Counted from the stretch's first letter, positions 1 to 10,110 are shown. The stretch is DNA of 35,964 nt from an uncultured Prevotellaceae bacterium (GCA_902761905.1 CACWMK010000050.1:1-35964), one strand, 5' to 3'. The notes: generated by a model not told the origin, from the sequence alone. Numbers and translations are program-made.

Positions 1-1397
1 TACTTACCCTGATGGCCGAACATAACGGCGCAGTGGTGTGGGTAGTGCTTCTCGATGAGGACGTGACGATAGAAGCGGCTCATGTTCTTGATACCGAAGA
101 TACCGATAGAACCGAATGAGCGTGTAGCTACAGGAATAACCTCGCCCTGAGCGATGTAAGCGCGGAGCTTGGTGTCGGCAGTAGACTGCAGACGATAAAC
201 TGTAGCCAGACCTGGCTGGATGTCACCCTCGAGGGTACCGTTAGTAACCTCAACAGGCAGAGCGCGAGCCATAATGCGCTGGAAGCACATCTGGCAGTTG
301 CAAACCTTGCTTGAAGCGGTGTTACCACAGTGGAAGCCCATGAAGATCTCCTTCTCTGTGTATGTATCGCAAGCAAACTTCTTGCCCTTGATGCTCTCCT
401 CGTACATATCGTTAGGAACGGTGTTGTTGATGTCGAGCAGTGTAACAGCATCCTCAGAGATACATGTTCCGATGTACTCAGACAGAGCACCATAGATATC
501 AACCTCGCAAGCTACGGGGATACCACGGCTTGTCAAGCGGCTGTTAACGTAGCAAGGTACGAAACCGAACATGGTCTGGAAAGCAGGCCAGCACTTGTTG
601 GCCATAGCTACGAACTGACGTGAACCCTTGTGACCCTCAATCCAGTCAGTAAGTGTGAGCTCGTACTGAGCAAGCTTAGGCAGAACTGAAGGAATCTTGT
701 TACCAGCACCCAGCTCGGCAGCCATATCCTTAACTACATCGTCGATACGTGGGTCGCCCTGGTGCTTCTGGAAAGCCTCGAGCAAGTCGAGCTCTGAGTT
801 CTCCTCGATCTCAACGTCGAGATCATAGAGAGCACGGATAGGAGCGTTACAAGCCAGGAAGTTGTTTGGACGAGGACCGAAGCTGATGATCTTCAGGTTC
901 TGCAGGCCAACGATAGCACGAGCGATAGGCAGGAACTCATGAATCATCTCAGCGCACTGAGCAGCGTCGCCAACGGGCTCCTCAGGGATGTAAGCGCGAG
1001 TCTTGCGCAGAGACAGAGCCTGGCTAGCGTTCAGCATACCGCAGTAAGCGTCACCACGACCGTCGATCAGGTCGTTCTGAGTCTCCTCAGCAGCAGCGCA
1101 GAACATTGTTGGGCCCTGGAACCAGTCAGCAATCATAGTCTCTGAAATCTCAGGACCAAAGTTGCCAAGGTATACGCAGAGGGCGTTACATCCAGCCTTC
1201 TTTACGTCCTCAAGAGCCTGCTGAGCGTGAATCTCACTCTCAACGATACAGATAGGACACTCGTAGATGCCGTCCTTACCAAACTTCTTTTCATACTGGG
1301 CGATAACAGCCTTGCGGCGGTTTACTGCCAATGACTCAGGGAAACAGTCGCGAGATACAGCGACGATTCCAATCTTAATTTTAGGTACGTTGTTCAT
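1..1397 (-). CDS. L-fucose/L-arabinose isomerase-family protein (3' end outside window)
   Basis: The minus strand is open from ATG at 1397 to the window edge, about 465 codons; I translated several segments and found no stop. The product starts MNNVPKIKIGIVAVSRDCFP and contains CEVDIYGALSEYIG, then LLDINNT, and near the edge HYPHHCAVMFGHQGK. These fit the Glu, Asp and His active-site segments of the fucose isomerase fold, which interconverts aldoses and ketoses in the cytoplasm. Bacteroides relatives are about 490 residues long, so roughly 20-25 residues should lie beyond position 1. It stands alone and divergent from the DUF3667 gene, with its own promoter. The substrate cannot be told from sequence: fucose, arabinose or another sugar is possible. 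The family call is firm and the specificity is open. Confidence 0.85.
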   Translation of the reverse strand, partial: MNNVPKIKIGIVAVSRDCFPESLAVNRRKAVIAQYEKKFGKDGIYECPICIVESEIHAQQALEDVKKAGCNALCVYLGNFGPEISETMIADWFQGPTMFCAAAEETQNDLIDGRGDAYCGMLNASQALSLRKTRAYIPEEPVGDAAQCAEMIHEFLPIARAIVGLQNLKIISFGPRPNNFLACNAPIRALYDLDVEIEENSELDLLEAFQKHQGDPRIDDVVKDMAAELGAGNKIPSVLPKLAQYELTLTDWIEGHKGSRQFVAMANKCWPAFQTMFGFVPCYVNSRLTSRGIPVACEVDIYGALSEYIGTCISEDAVTLLDINNTVPNDMYEESIKGKKFACDTYTEKEIFMGFHCGNTASSKVCNCQMCFQRIMARALPVEVTNGTLEGDIQPGLATVYRLQSTADTKLRAYIAQGEVIPVATRSFGSIGIFGIKNMSRFYRHVLIEKHYPHHCAVMFGHQGK

Positions 1398-1439
1398 ATA
1401 AAAATGAGTTTATAAAGTAATGAATTTCGTTTCAAGCCA

Positions 1440-1470
1440 CAAAGATATAACTTAATCTCGAAATTACAAA
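1440..1470 (-). promoter_or_regulatory. Bacteroidetes-type promoter of the isomerase gene
   Basis: On the minus strand TTTG (1470-1467) is followed after 19 bases by TATCTTTG (1447-1440). This matches the Bacteroidetes -33/-7 pattern. The predicted start is about 35 bases upstream of the ATG at 1397. Confidence 0.65.
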
Positions 1471-1520
1471 GAAATTTAGAAAAAAAAACAGCCAATGATA
1501 CATTTACAATAGATTTTTGT

Positions 1521-1528
1521 TACCTTTG
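1521..1528 (+). promoter_or_regulatory. -7 box TACCTTTG before the DUF3667 gene
   Basis: TACCTTTG fits the TAnnTTTG box, but no clear TTTG lies 19-21 bases upstream. The box ends only 8 bases before the ATG at 1537, so the mRNA would be leaderless or nearly so. Confidence 0.5.
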
Positions 1529-1536
1529 CCGGCGTT

Positions 1537-2556
1537 ATGGAGCAAAAAGAGATACTTAAAGAGAAATACGATAGTTTTCGTGAGTGGCAGGTTAAGCCCC
1601 ATGAAGTGGCACCACTCGTCAACGACAAGCACGTATGTGCCACATGTCATACAGAGTATCAAGGCAACTTCTGTCCACGATGCGGACAGAAGGCAATAGT
1701 AGGCAGATATTCGTTTAAACAAGCCTTCCTGCTGTTCCTGGATGTGTGGGGACTGGGCAATCGTGGCATGTTTCGCACCATCCGCGACCTGTTGCTACGT
1801 CCTGGCTACATGATTCGCGACTATCTGAGTGGTATGCAGATGGCTTATTTTCCTCCATTCAAAATGTTCTTCCTGGTGGTAGCTCTGTCTGTGTTTGTAG
1901 AGTCTGGATTCAATATAAAAAATCTGAATACTATAAAAGTTGGTAAGGAAACTGCTGCTAATAATATTAAAACAGAGTTAGATGATGATTTTAAAGGCAA
2001 AGAGCTGGGAGCATCGATGGCAGATTCTATAGCTGCTATAAAGGATTCTATCGCTGAGAAAACAGATACGTTGAATAATGATGCTGTTATGAAAATAAAC
2101 GGAGTAGATGTATCTGCTGAAAATGTATCAAATATATTGAAAACTATAGATCATTTAGTGGATAAATTAGCCGACTGGATTGCGGATAATGAAACTATCT
2201 TCCAGTTCCTATGGCTCATGGTGCTATCATGGCCTTTATACAGGTTTTTCCGTCATAATCCTAAAATACCAGACATGCGCTTTTCAGAATTCTTTGTGTC
2301 GATAGTTTATATTACAAATATGAAGACAATCATCGACATAATAGGAGCATTCCTAATGCCTGGAACTTCTACGGTTAAGACGATGGCTATTGTACTCTGT
2401 ATCGTACCACTGAAACAACTTACGGGCTATAGCTACAAACAAATACTGCTGAAGTTGATTGGAGCAATGTGTCTGCTAGTTATTATGGCCTTAATACTGG
2501 CTATAATTGTGGCCGCTTTTGGATATTTGGCCTATATTATGATGGATTGGAAGTAA
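1537..2556 (+). CDS. DUF3667 family zinc-ribbon membrane protein
   Basis: This is a 339-residue protein of unknown function. Residues about 30-55 hold a CxxC...CxxC zinc ribbon (CATCHTEYQGNFCPRCGQK), as in DUF3667 proteins of Bacteroidetes. A conserved stretch with RDLLLRPGYMIRDYL and the first membrane segment (FPPFKMFFLVVALSVF) follow. A hydrophilic, AT-rich segment of about 110 residues comes next, then three or four more hydrophobic segments to the C-terminus. I chose the ATG at 1537 because the zinc ribbon needs it and the upstream box leaves no room for an earlier start. The gene sits alone between two promoters. The role is unknown; the family call is based on the zinc ribbon and the RPGYMIRDYL block. 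Confidence 0.85.
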   Translation: MEQKEILKEKYDSFREWQVKPHEVAPLVNDKHVCATCHTEYQGNFCPRCGQKAIVGRYSFKQAFLLFLDVWGLGNRGMFRTIRDLLLRPGYMIRDYLSGMQMAYFPPFKMFFLVVALSVFVESGFNIKNLNTIKVGKETAANNIKTELDDDFKGKELGASMADSIAAIKDSIAEKTDTLNNDAVMKINGVDVSAENVSNILKTIDHLVDKLADWIADNETIFQFLWLMVLSWPLYRFFRHNPKIPDMRFSEFFVSIVYITNMKTIIDIIGAFLMPGTSTVKTMAIVLCIVPLKQLTGYSYKQILLKLIGAMCLLVIMALILAIIVAAFGYLAYIMMDWK

Positions 2557-2571
2557 TTTTTCGCTTTTCTT

Positions 2572-2603
2572 CTTGGTGTTCTGCATAGTAATTCGTATCT
2601 TTG
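2572..2603 (+). promoter_or_regulatory. Promoter of leuS
   Basis: CTTG (2572-2575, a near match to TTTG), a 20-base spacer and TATCTTTG (2596-2603) make a good Bacteroidetes promoter. The leader to the ATG at 2649 is about 40 bases. Confidence 0.65.
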
Positions 2604-2648
2604 CACCCGCATTTATAATGTACGGAAACAAAATAATATAAGGATACA

Positions 2649-5419
2649 ATGGATTACAATTTCAGAGACATCGAACAGAAATGGCAGAAGCGATGGGTGG
2701 AGAATGGTACCTATCGCGTGGTTGAGGACAATAACAAGAAGAAGTTCTATGTGCTCAACATGTTCCCCTATCCATCAGGAGCAGGTCTTCACGTTGGTCA
2801 CCCACTCGGCTATATCGCCAGTGATATCTATGCACGCTACAAGCGCCAGCAGGGATACAACGTGCTGAACCCAATGGGATATGATGCATACGGACTGCCC
2901 GCAGAGCAGTATGCCATCCAGACAGGTCAGCACCCTGAAAAGACAACCTTCGAGAATATCAACCGCTATCGCTCGCAGTTGGATAAGATTGGTTTCTGTT
3001 TTGATTGGGAGCGCGAGGTTCGTACTTGCGATCCTATCTACTACAAGTGGACTCGCACAAGGCTCAGCCAACTATCAAGCTGATTGAGCACTTCGAACTG
3101 ATGGGTACTGAGGACTGTCACGCTCTGGGTACTGAGGAACTGCACTTTACTGCTGCTGAATGGAACGCATTCTCAGAGAAGAAAAAGCAGGAAGTGCTGA
3201 TGAACTATCGTATAGCCTACCTGGCCGACACTATGGTGAACTGGTGTCCAAAACTTGGAACAGTACTGGCTAACGATGAGGTAGTAGACGGTGTATCAGT
3301 TCGTGGCGGCTATCCTGTAGTACAGAAAAAGATGCGCCAGTGGTGTCTGCGTGTATCGGCTTATGCACAGCGACTGCTCGACGGACTTGAGGATATCGAC
3401 TGGACCGACTCTCTGAAAGAAACCCAGCGCAACTGGATTGGTCGCAGTGAGGGTACTGAGGTTGAGTTCAACGTTGCAGACTCTGACAAGCACTTCACCA
3501 TCTTCACCACTCGTGCTGATACTATGTTTGGTGTAACATTCATGGTACTGGCTCCTGAGAGCGACTTGGTAGCAGAACTTACTACTCCTGAGCAGAAGGC
3601 TGAGGTAGATAAGTATCTGGACTATGTGAAGAAGCGTACAGAGCGCGATCGCCAGATGGACCACAAGGTAACAGGTGTGTTCTCTGGTAGCTATGCCATC
3701 AATCCATTTACTGACGAGAAGATACCCATCTGGATTGCAGAGTATGTATTGGCAGGATATGGTACTGGTGCCATCATGGCCGTACCTGCTCACGATAGTC
3801 GTGACTATGCATTTGCCAAGCACTTCAACCTGCCAATCATCCCACTGATTGAGGGTGCTGATGTATCAGAGGAGAGCTACGATGCCAAGGAGGGGATTGT
3901 CTGCAACTCTTCATCAGCTAAGTTCAGCCTGAATGGTCTTACAGTTAAGGAGGCCATCGCTGCTACAAAGAAATACGTAACTGAGCAGGGCTTGGGCCGT
4001 GTAAAGGTTAACTACCGTCTGCGCGATGCTATATTCTCTCGTCAGAGATATTGGGGTGAGCCATTCCCTGTATACTACAAGGACGACATGCCTTATATGA
4101 TTCCAAAGGAGTGTCTGCCTCTGGAACTGCCTGAGATCGACGAATACAAGCCAACAGAAACAGGCGAGCCACCATTGGGTCGCGCTAAGATGTGGGCTTG
4201 GGATACTAAGACCGATAAGGTAGTATCGAAGGATGAGATCGACAACAAGACAGTATTCCCACTCGAGTTGAACACAATGCCAGGTTTCGCTGGTTCATCA
4301 GCCTACTATCTGCGCTATATGGACCCAAAGAACGAGAAGGCTCTTGTTAGCAAGGATGTAGACGAGTACTGGCGCAATGTTGACCTCTACGTAGGTGGTA
4401 CAGAGCACGCTACTGGTCACCTGATCTACTCTCGATTCTGGAACAAGTTCCTCTTCGATTCAGGTTATAGCTGCGAGGACGAGCCATTCAAGAAGCTGGT
4501 TAACCAGGGTATGATTCAGGGTCGCTCTAACTTTGTATATCGTGTCGAGGATGAGGGTGCCGATAAGGGTAAGTTCGTTAGCTTCGGTCTGAAGGGTAAC
4601 TACACCACAACACCTATCCACGTAGACGTAAACATCGTTTCAGCTGATATTCTGGACATTGAGGCATTCAAGGCTTGGCGCCCTGAATATAACAACGCAG
4701 AGTTCATACTGGAGAACGGTCAGTACAAGTGCGGATGGGCTATCGAAAAGATGTCGAAGTCGATGTTCAACGTGGTTAATCCAGATATGATCGTAGAGAA
4801 GTATGGTGCCGACACACTGCGTCTCTATGAGATGTTCCTGGGTCCTGTTGAGCAGAGTAAGCCTTGGGATACCAATGGTATCGACGGTTGCCACCGCTTC
4901 CTGAAGAAGTTCTGGAATCTCTTCCAGAATGGATTCGAGGGTGAGCCAACCCCAGAGAACCTGAAGAGCGTACACAAGCTCATCAAGAAGGTATCTACAG
5001 ATATCGAGACATTCAGCTACAACACTTCTATCTCTGCATTTATGATCTGCGTGAACGAACTTGGACAGCAGAAGTGCAAGAACAAGGAGATGCTGAAGAC
5101 ACTCGTAATCCTCATCGCTCCATTTGCTCCTCATATCGCTGAAGAGCTCTGGGAGATGCTGGGCGAGCAGGGTAGTGTATGCGACTCACAGTGGCCAAAG
5201 TGGGAAGAGAAGTATCTGGTAGAGAGCGAGGCCAAGCTTGGTGTTGCCTTCAATGGTAAGACTCGCTTTGATATGACATTCCCAGCTGATGCCGACAACA
5301 AGACCATCGAGGATGCTGTACTGGCCGATGAGCGTGCTCAGAAGTATATCGAAGGTTTCCAGGTAGCAAAGGTTATCATCGTCCCTAAGCGTATGGTGAA
5401 CATTGTGCTGAAAAAGTAA
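2649..5419 (+). pseudogene. leuS: Leucyl-tRNA synthetase, broken by an internal frame-shifting deletion
   Basis: LeuRS charges tRNA-Leu in the cytoplasm. Frame 1 (2649-3083) carries the N-terminus with the HVGH signature (residues 48-51) and reads to YYKWT, then goes off frame and stops after 144 codons. From about 3059 a second frame resumes with [12 protein letters not shown] and runs to 5419. It contains the editing and anticodon-binding domains and the KMSKS loop (4748-4762). Between KWT and KAQP normal LeuRS proteins have some 15-20 more residues (a QWAF...MF...YY block), which are absent here. The frame change means the missing piece is 3n+1 bases, so this is not a simple homopolymer slip. 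Both halves are otherwise well conserved. LeuRS is essential, so either the deletion is an assembly error or another leuS exists. The gene has its own promoter, and the YitT gene follows one base after the stop. Confidence 0.9.
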
Positions 5420-5420
5420 A

Positions 5421-6935
5421 ATGACAATTGATCATAAGATTATCTTAAACGAGGTCAAGGACTATATGTTTATAGCCCTTGGCCTGCTTCTTTATACTAT
5501 CGCCTTCACTGTATTCCTGATGCCATATCAGATAGTAGCTGGAGGTGTAACTGGTTTATCGGCTATCATTTACTACGCCACTGGTTTCCACCTTGAGAAT
5601 ACGTATATCATCATCAATGGTATACTGCTTGTGGTTGCCCTGAAAATTCTAGGCTTTAAGTTCCTGATGAAGACCATCTTCGCTATCTTCAGTCTATACT
5701 TTATGCTGAGGTTTGCTCAGGATATTCTGCCAAAACAGGATAATGGCTTACCATTTAAGCTGATGGGCGAGGGACAGGACTTTATGTCGATGATTATAGG
5801 ATGTGTGATTACTGGTATAGCTCTGGCTACAGTATTCCTACACAACGGATCGACAGGTGGAACTGACATCATTGCTGCTTCAGTAAACAAGTATCATAAC
5901 GTGTCGCTTGGTTCTGTGCTCATAGCAGCCGACTTCTGCATCATTGGTTCGTGTATGTTCTTCCCACAGTTTGGTACATACCTGGAGCGAGCCCACAAGG
6001 TGATGTTTGGTTTCTGTGTGATGGCAATGGAGAACTATGTGCTTGACTATGTGATGAATGCTCGCAGACAGTCGGTACAGTTCTTTATCTTCTCGCGCAA
6101 ATGGCAGGAGATGGCCAATGCTATCGGCACACAGATGGAGCATGGTGTAACCATTCTCGACGGACACGGATGGTATACAGGTAAGGAGATGAAAGTGCTC
6201 TGTATACTGGCCAAGAAGAATGAGAGCGTAAACATGTTCCGCCTTATCAAGATGATCGATCCCAATGCCTTCGTATCGCAGTCGAGTGTAATCGGTGTAT
6301 ATGGCGAAGGATTCGACGAGATGAAAGTAAAAATCAAGAAGGTAGAAGACAAAAAGATGAAAATAGTATTTGCCACAAACAACCTGAATAAACTGAGCGA
6401 GGTTAAGAAGATACTTGGCAACAAGTTCCAGGTAATGTCGCTCGCAGAAATAGGTTGCCATGATGATATCCCAGAAAAGGGTCAGACACTGAAAGACAAT
6501 GCTCTGATAAAGGCCCAGTGGGTATATGATAAGTATCACGTAAACTGCTTTGCTGATGATACTGGTCTTGAGGTTGACGCACTTGGAGGTGCTCCTGGCG
6601 TATATAGTGCAAGATATGCCGGAGGCGAAGGACACGACTCAGAGGCAAACATGAAAAAGCTGCTTGCAGAACTTGAGAACAACGATAATCGCAAAGCCCG
6701 TTTCCGTACTGTAATAGCACTGATTATCGACGGTAAGGTTACTACCTTCGATGGTATCGTAAATGGATCGATAACAGAAGGAAAACGTGGTGGCGAAGGA
6801 TTTGGATATGACCCAATATTCATGCCAGAAGGATATAATAAGACCTTTGCAGAACTTGGATTGAATATCAAGAATAATATCAGTCATAGAGCTAAGGCAG
6901 TTCAGAAACTAGCTGATTATCTTTTAAAGATGTAA
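5421..6935 (+). CDS. YitT-family membrane protein fused in frame to RdgB/HAM1 pyrophosphatase
   Basis: One open frame of 504 codons joins two families. Residues 1 to about 200 have five or six membrane segments with the YitT signature ([28 protein letters not shown]). Residues about 215-300 form the DUF2179 cytoplasmic domain. Residue 313 is Met (ATG at 6357), starting a complete 192-residue HAM1/RdgB enzyme: [15 protein letters not shown], the [22 protein letters not shown] active site and the [11 protein letters not shown] motif. RdgB hydrolyses ITP, dITP and XTP to keep them out of nucleic acid; YitT function is unsettled. There is no stop between the two parts, only VEDKK before the RdgB Met. 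It may be a true fusion, or the YitT stop may have been lost while RdgB is still started separately at 6357. It lies between leuS and porZ with 1-base gaps. Confidence 0.9.
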   Translation: MTIDHKIILNEVKDYMFIALGLLLYTIAFTVFLMPYQIVAGGVTGLSAIIYYATGFHLENTYIIINGILLVVALKILGFKFLMKTIFAIFSLYFMLRFAQDILPKQDNGLPFKLMGEGQDFMSMIIGCVITGIALATVFLHNGSTGGTDIIAASVNKYHNVSLGSVLIAADFCIIGSCMFFPQFGTYLERAHKVMFGFCVMAMENYVLDYVMNARRQSVQFFIFSRKWQEMANAIGTQMEHGVTILDGHGWYTGKEMKVLCILAKKNESVNMFRLIKMIDPNAFVSQSSVIGVYGEGFDEMKVKIKKVEDKKMKIVFATNNLNKLSEVKKILGNKFQVMSLAEIGCHDDIPEKGQTLKDNALIKAQWVYDKYHVNCFADDTGLEVDALGGAPGVYSARYAGGEGHDSEANMKKLLAELENNDNRKARFRTVIALIIDGKVTTFDGIVNGSITEGKRGGEGFGYDPIFMPEGYNKTFAELGLNIKNNISHRAKAVQKLADYLLKM

Positions 6936-6936
6936 T

Positions 6937-8841
6937 ATGAAGAAGTTGTTGGCCATAGTACTCTCACTATGCTATTGCTTCATAGCAATGGCACAAGTAG
7001 GTACATGGCGCAACTACTTAGCTTACCACGATGTTCAAAACATCTGCAAGGCCGACAATAATCTCTTTGTATTAGCCTCAAACGGCTTATATCAGTACAA
7101 CCTGAGCGATCTGAGTATCACTGCCTATGACAAAGTAAATGGACTAAGCGATACTCACATCACACACATAGCATGGAGTAACCAGGCTAAGCGACTGATA
7201 GCTGTATATGAAAACTCAAACATCGACCTTATAGATACAAATGGAGATATAATAAACATATCTGCACTTTATAATAAGGCTATTACTGAGGATAAAACTA
7301 TAACTGACATTTCTATCGATGGTGTATATGCATATCTTACCACAGAATTTGCTATCTTAAAGGTAAATATGCAGAAAGCTGAGATTTCAGAGACTTATAC
7401 CAATAATAATCCTGAGTATCCTAAGAATATTATTCCATATAAGGATGACTACGATACATATATATCAACGGTAGCAACACTGAATCCAGGAGGACCTGCA
7501 TATAATCGTTTCTACGAATCAAAATATATTAATGGCAAACTATATACCACGGGAGGATATTTTCTACCTGCAAAACCCGATAATGCGATTCCAGGAACTA
7601 TTCAAGTGTATGACGGCAACAATTGGACTCTATATCAGGAACAAATAAATGAGATTACTGGATATAAATATGTAGACAATTGTTGTATAGATGCTGATCC
7701 TAATGACCCAGAACATGTTTTTGTTGGTGGCAGATGCGGATTATATGAATTTAAGAACGGTAAACTTGTTACTTACTATAATAAGGATAACAGTATACTA
7801 ATGGGAGCCAACGACAGAGGTAAACAACTTGGAAACGACTATGTACTCGTTTTAGGTTTAAAGTTCGATTCAAAAGGCAATCTGTGGCTACTCAATAGTC
7901 TTGGCAATGGTATTAGTCTGTTAGAATACACTACCGATAAACAATGGATAAATCATCATCATACATTATTAACTGATGATAATTCAATTACAGTACCAGG
8001 TTTATCTAAAATGATAATAGATAGTCGAGGATTACTCTGGTTTGTTAACAACAACTGGCAAAATCCAGCTGTATTCTGTTACGATATGGATAATGACATA
8101 CTTCTGAAATACGACCAGATAATAAATCAGGATGATGTAAAATATCAACCTTACTCAGTTAACTGCATCACTGAAGATAAAGAAGGTAATATGTGGATAG
8201 GAACTGACATAGGACCATTTATGATACAGAAGTCGGATATAGAACAAAATAAAGTTACATTTTATCAAGTTAAAGTTCCCCGTAACGATGGAACAAACTA
8301 TGCCGACTATCTGCTAAACGGAGTCAATATAAGTTGTATATCTATTGATGGAGGAAACCGAAAATGGTTTGGTACAAACGGTGCTGGCGTATTTCTTATG
8401 AGTGCCGATAACATTGTACAAGAAGAAAACTTCACTACCGAAAACTCAAATCTACTCTATAATAATGTATCATCTATATCAATAAATAATATTACAGGCG
8501 AGGTTTACTTCCTCTCTGATAACGGACTATGCTCTTATCAGAGTAATGCAATAGATCCAACCCCTGAAATGACAAAAGATGGTATCAATATATATCCAAA
8601 TCCAGTTACTCCCGATTTCACAGGAATGGTAACCATTACAGGATTAAGCTACGATGCTGATGTTAAGATAACAACAGCCAATGGCACTATAGTAGTCGAA
8701 GGACGTAGCAACGGAGGAATGTTTAACTGGGACTGCTGTAATAAACAAGGTAAGCGTGTGGCAAGTGGTGTTTATATGGTTATTACAGCTACATCAGATG
8801 GCAAGAAAGGAACAGTTGGTAAGGTAGCTGTTATTAATTAA
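6937..8841 (+). CDS. porZ: PorZ-like type IX secretion system protein with beta-propeller and C-terminal sorting-type domain
   Basis: This 634-residue exported protein has a signal peptide ending near CFIAMAQ (about residue 20). Repeated propeller blades follow (LFVLASNGLYQYNL, GNMWIGTDIGPFMI, KWFGTNGAGVFLM). The C-terminal domain starts near residue 548 (DGINIYPNPVTPDF) and ends GVYMVITATSDGKKGTVGKV, typical of type IX secretion cargo and PorZ. PorZ is part of the surface attachment complex that anchors cargo proteins. As I recall, PorZ proteins are usually about 750-800 residues. The shortfall appears to fall after residue 155 (EISETY), where sequence about 100-140 residues long may be missing in frame. 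The gene is more AT-rich than leuS upstream. It starts one base after the stop of the YitT-RdgB frame, so it is probably co-transcribed with it. Confidence 0.75.
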   Translation: MKKLLAIVLSLCYCFIAMAQVGTWRNYLAYHDVQNICKADNNLFVLASNGLYQYNLSDLSITAYDKVNGLSDTHITHIAWSNQAKRLIAVYENSNIDLIDTNGDIINISALYNKAITEDKTITDISIDGVYAYLTTEFAILKVNMQKAEISETYTNNNPEYPKNIIPYKDDYDTYISTVATLNPGGPAYNRFYESKYINGKLYTTGGYFLPAKPDNAIPGTIQVYDGNNWTLYQEQINEITGYKYVDNCCIDADPNDPEHVFVGGRCGLYEFKNGKLVTYYNKDNSILMGANDRGKQLGNDYVLVLGLKFDSKGNLWLLNSLGNGISLLEYTTDKQWINHHHTLLTDDNSITVPGLSKMIIDSRGLLWFVNNNWQNPAVFCYDMDNDILLKYDQIINQDDVKYQPYSVNCITEDKEGNMWIGTDIGPFMIQKSDIEQNKVTFYQVKVPRNDGTNYADYLLNGVNISCISIDGGNRKWFGTNGAGVFLMSADNIVQEENFTTENSNLLYNNVSSISINNITGEVYFLSDNGLCSYQSNAIDPTPEMTKDGINIYPNPVTPDFTGMVTITGLSYDADVKITTANGTIVVEGRSNGGMFNWDCCNKQGKRVASGVYMVITATSDGKKGTVGKVAVIN

Positions 8842-8845
8842 AAAA

Positions 8846-8871
8846 GCTGGAGTGATTAACTCAACTCCAGC
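8846..8871 (-). terminator. Rho-independent terminator of nadA
   Basis: GCTGGAGT (8846-8853) pairs with ACTCCAGC (8864-8871) around a 10-base loop. On the minus strand the hairpin is followed by a T-run (complement of 8841-8845). The last codons of nadA lie in the hairpin and its stop codon lies in the loop. For porZ on the plus strand no U-run follows. Confidence 0.7.
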
Positions 8872-9803
8872 ATTCTGTATATAGGCTTAACAGCTTCTTT
8901 TGCTATTTCAGGATCAACTTCTATCTGAGGACTCATATTCTTAAGACAGTTATATACCTTCTCGAGTGTATTCAGCTTCATATAATTACACTCGTTACAA
9001 CTGCATTCCAAGCCGCTCTCGCTTATTTCAGGTGGTACTGGTATAAATAGTCTATCAGGACATGTTCTCTGCATCTCGTGCAAAATACCAGCCTCTGTGG
9101 CCACAATAAACTGCTTCTTATCACTCTGCTGAGCATAATTAAGCATTGTAGCTGTGCTTCCCTTCACCTCGGCTACAGCCAATACTGGTGCCTTGCACTC
9201 CAAGTGAGCCATCACTACAGCATCAGGATATTGTTTCTTCAGCTCCAGAATCTTTGAAACAGAAAAACGCTCATGCACATGACATCCACCATTCCAAAGT
9301 AACATCTGGCGACCTGTTACCTCATTAATATAATTACCAAGATTATAATCAGGACCAAAAATAAGTTTTGCATCCTTTGGAAGCTGGTCTACGACCTTCT
9401 TAGCATTTCCACTTGTAACTACTACATCAGTCAATGCCTTGACAGCTGCTGTGGTGTTTACATAACTTATAACCTGATAGCCTGGATGCTCATCCTTAAA
9501 CTTCTTCAAGTCTTCAGCCTTACAACTATCAGCCAATGAACAACCAGCATTAAGATCAGGACAAAGCACAATCTTATCGGGCGAAAGCAACTTACATGTT
9601 TCTGCCATAAAATGCACACCACACATAACCATTACTTTTGCATCAGTCTCTGCAGCCTTACGCGCCAAAGCAAGCGAATCACCTACAAAATCGGCAATAT
9701 CCTGAATATCACCTATCGTATAATAGTGAGCCAGGATAATTGCACCCTTCTCATCACACATTCTACGAATTTCTTTTTTCAGTTCCTCTGTTGTCAACAT
9801 CAT
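8856..9803 (-). CDS. nadA: Quinolinate synthase
   Basis: This 315-residue protein is the full usual length for NadA. NadA condenses iminoaspartate with dihydroxyacetone phosphate to quinolinate in de novo NAD synthesis, using a 4Fe-4S cluster in the cytoplasm. Visible motifs are AIILAHYYTIGDIQDIADFVGDSL (N-terminus), CGVHFMAET, CPDLNAGCSLADSC (residues 81-94), GCHVHERFS (from 173) and CSCNECNYMKLNTL (from 267). The Cys residues in the last three carry the cluster in this family. The start has two adjacent Met codons (9803 and 9800); the first is taken. nadB and nadC are not in the window, although nadD lies at 30574. The gene is divergent from the TrmH gene across the DnaA-box-rich intergenic region. 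A candidate promoter at 10009-10042 would give a long leader of about 200 bases. Confidence 0.95.
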   Translation of the reverse strand: MMLTTEELKKEIRRMCDEKGAIILAHYYTIGDIQDIADFVGDSLALARKAAETDAKVMVMCGVHFMAETCKLLSPDKIVLCPDLNAGCSLADSCKAEDLKKFKDEHPGYQVISYVNTTAAVKALTDVVVTSGNAKKVVDQLPKDAKLIFGPDYNLGNYINEVTGRQMLLWNGGCHVHERFSVSKILELKKQYPDAVVMAHLECKAPVLAVAEVKGSTATMLNYAQQSDKKQFIVATEAGILHEMQRTCPDRLFIPVPPEISESGLECSCNECNYMKLNTLEKVYNCLKNMSPQIEVDPEIAKEAVKPIYRMLELS

Positions 9804-10008
9804 ATAATATTTATTTTTTATTTTATTCTTTTATTAAAAAATAGAATTAATTGTATGATATGCCGTGAATATCTTGATAACTTTTTGATGATTTTCTTGC
9901 GTATTTACTTATAAAACTAATAAGTTGGCTTTTCAACATCATTGTATAATAGTTTCTCTCTGATTATGAACCACTAAGCACATTTATCCACAATTTCTAA
10001 TTTCGGTG

Positions 10009-10042
10009 CAAAATTAATAAGTTTATATTATTTTTCGGCAAA
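10009..10042 (-). promoter_or_regulatory. nadA: Candidate minus-strand promoter of nadA
   Basis: On the minus strand TTTG (10042-10039), a 22-base spacer and TAATTTTG (10016-10009) resemble the Bacteroidetes promoter. It lies inside the DnaA-box cluster, so DnaA binding could affect nadA transcription. The spacer is slightly long. Confidence 0.4.
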
Positions 10043-10088
10043 AACTTGTGGAAATCTGCATTTTTTTAAGTTAATAAACCTGTTGATA

Positions 10089-10110
10089 ACCACACTTCGG
10101 CCAGTGTGGT
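10089..10110. repeat. Perfect 8-bp inverted repeat inside the DnaA-box cluster
   Basis: ACCACACT (10089-10096) and AGTGTGGT (10103-10110) flank a 6-base GC-rich loop. No U-run follows, so it is unlikely to be a terminator. It sits between two DnaA-box-like sites and may be an origin structure or operator. Confidence 0.5.

Noticed and set aside
128-502. Open frames on both strands in 128-1145
   Set aside because: They lie within the sugar isomerase gene, whose own frame is continuous and conserved.
8846-8871. Terminator for porZ on the plus strand
   Set aside because: On the plus strand the hairpin is followed by ATTCTG, with no U-run; it fits nadA on the minus strand.
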